The notes under the pieces: model-generated | What the model was told of the DNA's origin: nothing | Seen by the model: the letters and a program-made list of their open reading frames with translations, nothing else | Databases searched by the model: none | In this document: positions 33,552 through 44,284 of the stretch, piece by piece | Position numbering within the stretch: the stretch's first letter is position 1 | How the letters are laid out: each line of letters starts with the position of its first letter | Assembly (NCBI GenBank): GCA_019096065.1 | Contig: JAGUCH010000002.1 | Location: 2,554,501 to 2,618,500 of the forward strand | Direction: 5' to 3' | Source: Paracyclopina nana | Lineage: Eukaryota; Arthropoda; Copepoda; Cyclopoida; Cyclopettidae | DNA length: 64,000 nt | Made by a program: the position numbers and the translations under genes

Positions 33552-36500
33552 TTACAGTCTTAGCCTGAACCCAAAGGCCAATTGAGCACAATTCGAGCAC
33601 TGCAATCCGAGATTATCATGCGTTCTCCAATAGGATCTTTGATAAGTGGTCGCATTGTTGACAAAGTCTTTCAAGTTGATGACAAACTCATAAGCTTGAT
33701 CATAAGACAGGCCAAATCGGTCCAAACCTCCAAAATAGAATAATTTGCCATCCACAGAAGTCATACTGCCATAGCTGGCTGGTAATGGCAAACTTGCCAA
33801 GTAAAACCATTGATTTTTTTCAAAGTTGAAAATCTCACAAGATTTGGTTGCCTGGAAGGTGGACAATCTTTTCAAATATGAAGTCAATAGCAATTGGTTA
33901 AAATACCATAGTGTCAGCATGGAACTTGTTTGACAATCCTCCAGCCACAATGATATAGTCTTTAAAGTATTCAGTCTCATTATCTTTGGTTTTTATGGTC
34001 ACATGTTGACACTGATGCTGATATCTGCCCAAATTCATTGAAGACATTTTCACCCATTTTGCATTTGGAGCTGAGAAGTTATATTTCCACATTGTAGTAA
34101 GCACAACGCGGTCTTCTGTGAGTCCACCAATCAAATATCCAACTTCAGCCTTTGAATCTCCGGCCACACAATGCCCTAATAAATTGTATGATTTTCCATT
34201 CAACACAACATCTGGGCCAGGCATCCTACAAACATTACTCATAGAAAAACATTTTTCGGGTTTTAAAAGCTGAAGTTACCAAATTCCTCCCCGGAAAATT
34301 TCCGAATGGTGATGAAAAGTTCCTTAAAATAACAGCTATTACATACAACAAAATATGTGCATTTATATACCGTCTGACCGTTCAAAATTGGACGGTGCGG
34401 GAATCAAAAGTTTGTGTTGTGAATTCATGAATTTTGAGGCTTAATGGGTATCGTTGGAAAGCTTGAACCTTTGGACATCTTTTTTGTTTTCTGACAAAAT
34501 GAAAAATATTTTTGTGAATTCCGCGTGAGAGCAAAAAATAAACGATGCATCAGTATTTTCGTGACAATTTTCTGGGTTGTTTTGGGAAAATTGAATTTTC
34601 CCGGTTTTTTCCTCTTTCAATTGATTTTTTCTACATTTACAAAAAAGATGGAAAAAGGCTCAATCTTTCCAATGATATCATTAAAAAGTCCTGTATATAT
34701 TGAATATGTGACAAAAAGTTTAGATTCTCGTACCGTCCAATTTTGAATGGTCAGACTGTATATATATATATATAAGGCAAGAATCTTGATTTACTGTTTG
34801 CATGCTTGCCACCAACCATCCAAATGGCATCTGCCAAAAGTGATCCAGAGCCACCAATGTGGCTGTACAGCATATAAGAGCTTAAATGGTTGCTGGACCC
34901 TTCACTGCCTTTGTATCTGACCAAAACTTCAGCCTAAAACTTGATAATGCAGAGAGAAGCCGAGGCTTAGCTGCAAAGTTACCGATGTGTCAGAATCAGC
35001 TCCAGCTACAATCATGTGATTTTCTTTGGTGAAACCAATCCCACGATTGATAGAGCTTGGCCAGTCTTTGGTCTTCAATGATATTGGCACCAAAGTTCTA
35101 TTACTAGTGTACTCCAAATATGCCACTCTTTTGGACTCAAGAATTACAGCAATGTATGAATCTTAGAGAGAATGTCAACAAAATTCACAACGTTTGTAAT
35201 GATTACAAATGGATTACTTAGGTTTTTGTTTTCAGAACCTGGCAAAGCTACTTCGTCTTTTCTTATGAAAAGCTTGCTATTAGTGGTGTCATTAGCATCT
35301 GAAAATGAGCATGTAGTCACAGTTGGAACCCAATCATCTGTAATTAGGAGATGGCAGAAAAGGCCATTCTAGGCGATTTCAAAGAGTATGGAAGCAAAGT
35401 CCATTCAAAAGAGTCATGACTCATAAAGTAAACACTGCTAGAAATCTTAAAAAGGGTTAATTTTGCTGGAAGTTGTCAAGGTGAAAAATCAGCATTACTG
35501 AATTAAGATCTCCTGGAATTCTTTGCCCACCAATGATAAAACTTCCAAGACGTGTTGAAACTGCAGCTGCATAGGCAAGCTTAATAGGTAAAGTTGGACC
35601 TACAGACCAGGTTTTATCCTTGGAATTGAAAACTTCCACAGAATCCAGGTAACTTTCAGTCATTTCTCCATTTTCTATCATCCACATTTTACCCCCACCA
35701 CAACTACCTAACTACCAAATGAGAATTCAATTTAAGTAAAAAACAACATTTAGATTTACCATAGGAACGTCATTGACGATTTTGACAAAACATGAGTGGT
35801 GCACCCTAGAGTAATTCATATTTGGTAGCTCTTGATAAACTCCAGTTTTGTAGTGGTGGAAAAAAGCCATAGAAGTTGATGCATTTGCAAATTGGCCAAT
35901 TCCACCAGCCACAAAAATGTAAGAGCATTCAATTGGCACCGTGCAATGACCAGCCAATTTTTGACGCATCGGAGGTTGAGCTTTAAAATTGTCCAGCCTA
36001 TCACTGATGATTTCTACTGAGTCAACAGCTCTATTTGGATATTCTTCGATTCCTCCACTGATGACCCAATCTCCTGCCACTTCAGGGATTCTTGTAACTG
36101 AGGAGAACAAGCGAGTTGTTGTCAAGGCTAAATTTGAGGCTGTCCATGTATTCAGCACAGGATCCATGATTTCACATTCCCTATGGGAAAAGGGAACTTA
36201 GCTTGAATTATTTTGCTTGAAAGAAAAGGCTCACTTTATAATTTTTCCAATGTGTGAGCCACCACAGAAGATAAGACTATTTTTGTGAAAAAGCAAAACT
36301 GCTCCAATGCTGACATACAGAGTGTCATAAGTAGAGTCTTTTGTGGCACACTTTGAGCTAAAAGTTGAGTCCACATTTTGAGAGAAGCAAATTACTTCAG
36401 AAGAGACTGTCAAACCAGAAGGATTTATGCCAAAAGAGATCCAAATGTTGGGAGGATTCAGATAAGTTTGGTTCAAGTCTGAAGACTGAATTTCCACAGA

Positions 36501-39500
36501 GAAATGCCCATATCTTTCTTCTGAAAGCTTCAAATTTGACAGATGCCAACCAGTTTCCTCATTGTAGAGGAACACCTCGGTTTTGGCGGTCACTCCTGAA
36601 GCTCCACCACTGAAAATGATCCTATTGTTCACAACATTGGCCACTCCAGAATGGACAGGAGCTGAAAAGGAGGTAGTTCTCATTTTGGGTATTTCTAATA
36701 CATCTTACAGGGTCTCACATATTAAAGGTGTAATTTGAGCCCATTGGCCATTGATCACATAATACACTTCAACAGAGTTGAGGCCTTCATTAAGAGCATT
36801 GATTCCACCTAAAACCACTCCCACAAGTAGGCCATCATTTTGCCTGAACAAATTGCAAGCATGAAATTTTCTAGGTATTCTCATTGGGCCTTTGTCAGCA
36901 AATGTATTGGATACAGTTGAGTAAGTGAAGGCAATTCTAGCAAATATCCCCTTGTATCCATATCCACCAGTGAATAAGTATTCTGAATTGCTCAAGGCAA
37001 TGATGCAATGTCCAGCCAAAGCTTGCTTCAAGTCTTGCCCATTTTGCCATGTTTTGTTGACAAAATCATAGACTGAAGTGCTTTCAGAAGGGCCAAGCAA
37101 AATTCGATTATTGCTCACACCTTCACCACCAGTCACCCAGAATTTGGTGCCAGAATCTAGCAGAGTCCCAGCTGCGTATAATTTAGCTTGTGGCATTCGT
37201 TTTTGGTATTGCCACATGAAGTATTGATTTGTTTGATTTTTAGAGCTTTTCAAGTCCAATCCAACGCAAGCTGTGGAAATGGACAGATTTTCCAGTCTTC
37301 CTCCACAAGCTAAAAGTGTGCCCGATTTTGAGTACGTCACAAGGGGATAAGAAGACCTAATTGGAGTCTGAGGAAGTCTAAAAGAGTCAGTAGAGTTGAA
37401 AAATAGCAGTTCTAACGAGGCTGAAGGCAAGATGCTTTTACCAAGTCCCAATATCAAGGCATTAACAGACTCTAAAATTGAGAAATAAAGTTTTCAGATT
37501 GCTACAAAATTTGGAACTTACCAAATGCTCTGCAGTCACCGCCATCATTGTCACACTGACGCACATGATTAAGCAAGTCACAGACTCCAGCTTTTCTGAG
37601 GTTTTGATCATTCAAGCACAAATAGCTTTGAGCTTCAAAAAATTGGCCATCACAGGCTCCCATGTCATAGAGGCACATGGAAGAGTTGTTGATTTGATCA
37701 CAAATGTCATCCCTCATCAATGCATTGTCACAAGAGGAATCAATTCTGCAATTTGTACTGCCAAATGTGTCATTGATTGGACAACAATCAAAGCCATCAA
37801 ATCTGCAGTATGCTTTAATATTATTACCATCACACTCCGAGTTGTACATTAAGCTCTTCTGGCACTTCCACTCATCTGTATTAAAATAAATGTGCTGATC
37901 AAAAGAATTTAGCATCGAAATAAATTATTACCAAAGGTTGCAAATGATTTAGTGGATGGATCCAAGCATTCACATGCTTCACAGTGGCCTTTTTCACATA
38001 AGCTCCGCAACAATCTCCTCCATCATAATCACACTCAACAATGTTGTTTAAATCATCACAGAAACCATTTCCTTTCCACAGCAAAAACTTGCATCTTTCT
38101 ATACCTGCATTAGTGACATTATATATCAAGCACAAAGGTTAATTTCTTATGTCCTGTTCATGTACGCCCCAAACTCCTCCGGAAAATTCACGAATAACAC
38201 CTCAAGGAAAGGAGAAAAATTGTCTTATGACAAGCGCCATCTGATACTAAAAAATCAGATCAACTTAAAGCCAATTTGAAAGTAAACAAATCTAATTTTC
38301 GCTATTAAGTGCTCCACATTTTAGCCCTTGAGCAAAATCAATTGTTAAATTTCTTCTTTTATCAAAGAAATCTGATGAAAGATAGTTTGTTTTGAAATAT
38401 GCTCAAAACCACGAGACAAAATGGGAAAAATTGCCATTAAAAACGCTGCTCGGCCCCAAGCTGAACTTGTAGAGAGACAGTCAGCAATGGATTCACTTTT
38501 CCTTATGGCAATTGTTTCCATGCCATAAGGCATTCTTAATACATGAACAGGGCATTAATCCAATTTACTTCTGATTTCCTTGTTTCTTGGATCTTTGCAT
38601 TTGCATTCATTACAGAGGTGCAATGTCACATTTCCACAGCAATCTCCATTGCTATATTGGCACTGAGGAACATTCAAGTTGTCATCACATTTTCCTGGAT
38701 GTCCATGAAGTAACCCCAGCTCCTTCTTGTTACACTCCTTTTTGACCTCTAAAAATTGCCAAAAGTAAAAATTCTCGCTTGTAACTTTGAAACATCTTAC
38801 TAGTGATGTTGGCAGGTGGAGTTTGGCCTTTGCATGAACATTCTGTGCATACATCAGTATAAACAATTTCTCCACAACAATCATTCCCATCAAAGTCACA
38901 CACTTCATTATTAAGCTCATCATGGCAAAACCCATCACCTTTGGCACCCATATCAAAGTAGGAGCATTTGTGGAAATGTCTGGCATTCACAGTTGAACTC
39001 AAGGGGTCAAATTTGCACAAGCACTGAGTGCAGTTCAAGAAAGCTGAAGGCTCAAAAAGGCAGCAATCTCCCCCATCATAGTGACAGCTCTCAAAATTGG
39101 CCAAATCATCACATTTGCCATCACTGAGCAAGCTCAAATAAATGCAGGTGGAGATGTCAGCATCAGTGGTCTTGTTTAAATTGAGGCAAAAGCAGTCAGA
39201 GCAAAACATTTTGTTTACATTTGTGCCACAACAATCCCCTCCATCATAATTGCAAACATTCCAATTAAAAATGTCATCACAATATCCATCACCAATTCTT
39301 GGGTCATCTAATGAAAAATTGAAAAAACAAAACTGCATTTCAGGATAAGGTAAGATAGGTTTTGTTTACAGCGCAACTTTTCAACATGCAGTCACCAAAC
39401 CTTTTACTCTAATTCAGTAGTACCTTGGCAGAGATCTTTCAGCTCATAAGAGATGCAATTTTGACGTTCCCTTTTAATCTCACAATTTTCTACCTCATCA

Positions 39501-39794
39501 TTACACATCCAAGACCTCACTCTGACACCACTGCCATTTTGGTTTGTGCACTTCGACCAAGGACCCCAAGAAGCCCCTTAAAACAAATATTGTTGCATAA
39601 AAATTAAATCCTTTTCCATGATTATCTTCACCCTCAAAAATGCAAGATTGGACATCAACAAAACAAGGCTCCCTCGAGCACACTAATTTTCGAGTTTGGA
39701 GCCTAGATGCACTACAATTGGACCATTCTTCAAACAAAATTGTAGAGCTTGGTGACGCACTGACTGAAAACAAAAATAGCCAAATTCTGCTCAT
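33552..39794 (-). CDS. Secreted TSP1 - Lin12/Notch repeat - kelch protein
   Basis: Fifteen exons read with good splice sites: 39794-39632, 39576-39424, 39307-38801, 38748-38569, 38104-37932, 37875-37522, 37471-36719, 36661-36235, 36180-35760, 35711-35499, 35445-35218, 35161-34983, 34933-34795, 34225-33907 and 33851-33552 (TAA). Architecture in order: signal peptide (MSRIWLFLFSVSA); two thrombospondin-1-like segments (EEWSNCSA, WGPWSKCT); eight Lin12/Notch repeats (for example CDDIFNWNVCNYDGGDCCG, CDYDGGDCCG) each followed by a C-x2-C-x-C tail; then about 1,000 residues of kelch motifs with more than a dozen Gly-Gly doublets (LLACGGRL, YLFTGGYG, IFVAGGIG, FYFGGLDR). An extracellular ligand-binding or matrix role is likely. 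Single bases appear missing near 37,994 (A run) and 35,358 (T run), and the phase is off by one between exons 13 and 14. Repair of the first two restores both domain sequence and splice phase. The intron after exon 13 holds a MITE. Confidence 0.85.
34370..34758 (+). mobile_element. 389-bp Tc1/mariner-like MITE in an intron
   Basis: Terminal inverted repeats of about 27 bp: CCGTCTGACCGTTCAAAATT on the left, matching the complement of the right end that finishes TTGAATGGTCAGACTG. TA flanks both sides (34368-34369, 34759-34760). CAGT-type ends with a TA duplication fit non-autonomous Tc1/mariner elements. It lies in the intron between kelch exons 13 and 14 and is followed by a (TA)n run. Confidence 0.85.
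38150..38554 (+). mobile_element. 405-bp MITE in an intron, TTA target duplication
   Basis: Ends TGTCCTGTTCATGTA and the complement of its partner TACATGAACAGGGCA, flanked by TTA at 38147-38149 and 38555-38557. The CCTGTTCA core resembles the 1019/33208 family, so both may belong to PIF/Harbinger. It enlarges the intron between Lin12/Notch exons 4 and 5 to 464 bp, far above the usual size. Confidence 0.78.
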
Positions 39795-41498
39795 AGAAGA
39801 ATTTCAAATCCTACGTTTGTCTAAGGCCCACAGTGAGAATAAGGTGACACCACCAATTGCAAGAATGGCAGTGAGGAAACCAGTGGCCAATTTACTTACC
39901 AAGCTAAATGAAACAATTTGGCGCAATTATAAAATAAGGTTAATGAAGCCTTACGCTCGTTTTTCGTAAAGTAGGGCCGCAAAAGCTTTCATAGTATTTG
40001 CAGAAAAATAACTGAGTTCAGCGGCTATCTGATTGCATAACATGATAGCAGCTAGAACAGTCAATGGTTTTGATGGCAATCTAAAAAAGTCGTGTTTTCA
40101 CGCATCAAAAATCCGCTTTAGTTGGAAGAATCAGCGTAGCATATATTGATGAGTACCAGAAAAGATACCAATTAATGGGCTGATTAATTTCGGACAAAGC
40201 TCTGCGTTTGCAAATTGTTTCACAGTGCAATATTAACGTGCGCTGTACGCAAGCTATAAAATTGTCTTTGTAAAAAAATAATTGACAACATTTGAATATT
40301 TGGCGACAAGGAACCAAAATCATCCTTGCATACCAAAATCAATTTTGCCAAAAGTGAAGAAGAAATTAATTCCAGACCTAACCACACATACATAAATGAA
40401 TTCACCACAAAAACGAATGATTTTGCAGCATATTTTAAATTAGTATGTGGTTTTGATCATGTCACCAATTTGAATTTCCCGCGCCTCAAAATTATAGCCA
40501 GGAAACGTCAAAGGGTATTTTTATGGCATCGATCACATGTGGTCACAATTTTAAAGAAGCAATTAATGTTCTTCAACGCCATTACCAAAATGTCCCCTAT
40601 AATTAATGACGTTTGCCATTAGGCAGCATGGGAAGTGAAAAATACGACAATTAATTGCGTACTTTTTGGGCTTTTCAAGGCTAAATCGAGTTCAACATAT
40701 GTTCAACATTTAAAATTGCACAAATCAGTTTTGAATTAGGGTGCCTACACATGCTAAATAGGGGTTTGCATTAATTCATCAAAATGTAAAAAAATCAATT
40801 TGGCCATTTAGCAAAGACTCAAAACAAAGATCTAGCAATCATTCCAGAAATTAACTAATTTTCAAGCTAATTTTCGCGTAAATACTTTGTTTAACTCCAT
40901 ATGAGAACAGTTAATATTTCTTCAAAGCTAAAAAGCTCTGTGAATAGATAGATTTAATAATCTGGTCATGAACCAAACAGTGCAAAAGGAACCAAAATTG
41001 AGGCTTAAAAAAAGCATTATCACAAATACATAACCTAAGATAAATATTATTATTCTGGGTTTTCACAGCTTTATTTTTAGGAATTCGTAATCAGAATAGC
41101 TGTAACAAAAGGGATTCAGCCTGAACAACCTTGTCTTAGAGTATGTCTAAAATCAAGATAATCTTTTAGGGTGAAAACTGCATGATCAGCTGATTGCTGT
41201 CAGCTCTTTGATGGAAGGATTTAGGAAGCGTCATCAAGCCATGTTACGCTGACGCACATTTAATAGAAGTGGCGGCATGCTAAAGAAATACGCATGGATC
41301 CTTCCAATTTAACAGGCTATGATTCCAAGTGACAATGTTTCTGATTTCAGGGCCGCTGCACATTTATCATCACACCTCGCTCGATCAACGAGCACAATTA
41401 AAATCAGTGCAAAGTTGCCTTCCAAAGGAGCCACAACTTTAAAAAGTATTGCTGAGTTGAAGGGAAGCATCATTCCAGTTCAATTTAGAGAATACACT
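39795..41498. other. Intergenic region between divergent genes
   Basis: 1.7 kb between the start codons of the minus-strand kelch gene and the plus-strand Notum-like gene. AT-rich, no protein-like frame, no recognised repeat. It must hold both promoters. Confidence 0.5.
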
Positions 41499-44093
41499 AT
41501 GAAGCAACTGCTGCTCTACATAGGCCTACTGATAGGCCTCACTTATTGCCAACAAGATGATTTGAAGTCCACAATGATGGACAGGCAAAGCCTACATGAA
41601 TATAGTTTAGCCAAATGCAGTGATGGCTCCCCTGCAGCTTATTACATTGAAAAGGTACCAAGAATTAAGAAAAATATTTTGGCAAAATATAATTATAAAA
41701 ATCATGAATTTTAAAGGATCTATCAAATGCTGGCAAGAAAGTCATGATTTTCTTTGAAAACTCGGTGGATGCCATGATGAAGCCTATTCAACCATGCACA
41801 TCTGTGGATGAATGCTTAGACATCTGTGAAAGTTTCCCTGAAGCCTGCTCATCCCCTGTGGATGCTACCAGACTCCAAAGGGATGGACTTTGGTCAAGGG
41901 AGAAGGAAAACAGCCCTTTGCAGATTACTTCAAGGTACCATACCATTTCTATTGCAGTGTGAAAAAGTTGCAACTAGTTTAAAATTTCCATAGATATATC
42001 TTCCATCTTGCTCACTGGATGACTTCAGTGGAGCCAAAGGCCCACTGACAGGCTCAAATGGAGGAAAAATCTTCTTCCATGGCAGGCACATTTTCAGTGC
42101 TCTCCTCAGAGATTTGGTGGCCAATTATGGAATTGATCAAGCTGACAGCATTGTTTTAATTGGCTCTGGATCAGGAGCAAGAGGTGTGGGACATGGATGT
42201 GACTACTTGTCTGATGCAATTGCCACAGTCAATGCTAATGCTCAAGTCAGATGTGTTCTGGATGGACCAGACTTGATCCCTTATTGGCTAAATGACCAGG
42301 TTGCTCAAGACAGGTGTGACACAGTGGGAACAGAGGCCTTTTATGAGGAGGCCACCAAAAATCTCTGGGGCAGAACAGATGATGAATCTTGTGTCAGAGA
42401 ATTGGAGAATTTTGCCAATGATTCTGAAATTGCTTCCACTTGTGGCATCTTTTCCAAGTGACTATAATTACTTCTGTAAGGCTGATTGAGCAATATTATT
42501 TACATGTTATTTTTTCAAGGTATTGGAGGCATGTGAACACACCAATGTTCATTATTGCCAGCCAATGGAACAAAATTGACTTTGATAGGACTACTTGCAA
42601 TGTCTCCCTTGATGATCCTGACTATGAAGTGTACAGAAATGGTAGTGTGATGATTATTTTTTTTTGCTAATTCTCAAAACAAGGAAGTTCTTAATTTCAG
42701 CATGGCAGCAAGGCATTTTGAGCTTGGCTGAAGCTCTAAGCCTTGACCAGCCAGATAATGGATGGTTTTTGCCTTCATGCATTGATGACACCCTTTTTTC
42801 TCCTCTCTTTCCCTTGAGCAAAGGCAAAAGGTCAAAATTCCCCTCTTTGTCAGTGGTGAGCCCAAAAATGTCTTCCAAGTGAGTAAAAGTATACAGCAGA
42901 AATGTGACTTGAGCTAAAATCTTGAAATTATCTAGGTTCTCAACAACTGGTTGGTAAAAGGCACTGAGGATGATGATTACCAAGCTATGGATCAATTTGG
43001 CACTGCCAACCCAGGTTAAAAATTAAAGCTTATAACCTTGAATAGCTAATGTAAAAATTAATTCTAGCTTGTTCAAACATCAACCAAGAAAGATCTCAGC
43101 CTTTGCAGAAAAAGGGCTCAACTCAGCAAAGGCTGGTCCCTCTTGATCCTCTGGATGATGTGCCCAAACCCAAAGGGTTCCCAGATGGCCCCCACCCAAA
43201 CCCAGAGACCCTATTGACACTTTTGGCAAAGGCTTTTCAAACTCAAGATTTCAACCAGGTTGCCCTTCCAACTGAATGTCTTAAAATTAATCTAATAAAA
43301 TTATTTTTGTTATGCTTCAGATTCCCTTTTTCAAGTGACAGATTTTTCAGCAGGACAGCCCTGAAAAGGTTCCAGCAGCCAATAATGAATCATGGCAAAA
43401 GTCAGACCAGTCAGACATGAAGCTAGCTCAGCAAAGAGTCTCAGATGCTGAGGTGATTCTTGGTGCTGAGCTGTTCAAGCAATACTTGTCAGGCCAAACT
43501 GAGCAACAGAGGAGATTTCCAGGCAGCTCTAGCAGCAGCCGAAATGACTTTAGAGACATTGACTTTGACACTCTGTACCAGCTGTAAGATACATAACATA
43601 TTTTGCTTTACTGGGTTCTTGTGGCACGCCATAATTCTTACTCTAGGTATAGGAGCAGAATTTGGCGCCCTTTTGACCTCTTGTATTACAGGTACAACCT
43701 TTACAAACAACCCCAAAGGCAATCTGGCACTGATGCCATTTTTGATCCCATTGACCCACAAACTCCTGAATTTTTTGACTACGACTATGATGTCAATGTC
43801 AACTATGGGCCAGGGAAGTCCATTGCCAACTGGCATTTTGCCTGAGCAAGCTGTGGCTTTGTCAAATTCAAGGTCTAGAAAGGCCAGACTTTGGAGGAAA
43901 GTCTACTATCTCCAATACCTTAGAGAGCTTTACAGAAGGTATGGGAATCTTTTTATAGCACTATAGCTTAACACAACTTTTTCATTTTAGAACTTATGCT
44001 GACTATTACAATGACTATTACTATGGTCTGGAAAAGTCTGGCAACTATGGAAGGCTGACCAAAGATGAAGAAGAGCAATCTAGGAGGAATTGA
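41499..44093 (+). CDS. Notum-like pectinacetylesterase-family protein, secreted
   Basis: Notum-type enzymes are extracellular carboxylesterases (Notum removes palmitoleate from Wnt). Start chosen at the signal peptide MKQLLLYIGLLIGLTYC. Exons: 41499-41654, 41717-41934, 41994-42457, 42520-42641, 42701-42878, 42936-43014, 43068-43258, 43342-43583, one starting 43647, one ending 43938, and 43991-44093. Family landmarks: KVMIFFENS (replacing FLEGG), IYLPSCSLDDFSG, LIGSGSGARGVG (position of the catalytic Ser), then DGPDLIPYW and a Cys-rich end CIDD. The tail is long, Gln/Asp/Tyr-rich and unlike the family. Two single-base losses are evident: a T near 41,920 (repair gives NSPFADYFK-IYLPSC and the right phase) and an A near 42,829 (repair gives PLFVSGEPKNVFQV). 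The joining of frames near 43,840 is unresolved. The usual GG of the oxyanion region is absent, so activity is uncertain. AATAAA near 44123. Confidence 0.8.
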
Positions 44094-44284
44094 GGCGCCT
44101 TTTTTCACATTTTCAGTTAAAGCAATAAATTTTAAATCCAAGATAGTCCATTTATTGAAGAGTCTTATTTTTTGGAAGAATCACACAAGAGAAATATTCT
44201 CTGAACATAATCACTACAACTAAAATTAAGAAATGTATCCTTTAAATAGGCCTGAACCAAGTGGTATCATTTTTTTGACTAGAA

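Noticed and set aside
34525-34746. Plus-strand 73-codon frame as a gene
   Set aside because: It lies wholly inside the Tc1/mariner-like MITE and has no coding character.
36705-36735. In-frame TAA inside the kelch gene as a premature stop
   Set aside because: A 57-bp GT-AG intron (36718-36662) spans it and joins ...PLI to SPVHSG in frame, so the stop is intronic.
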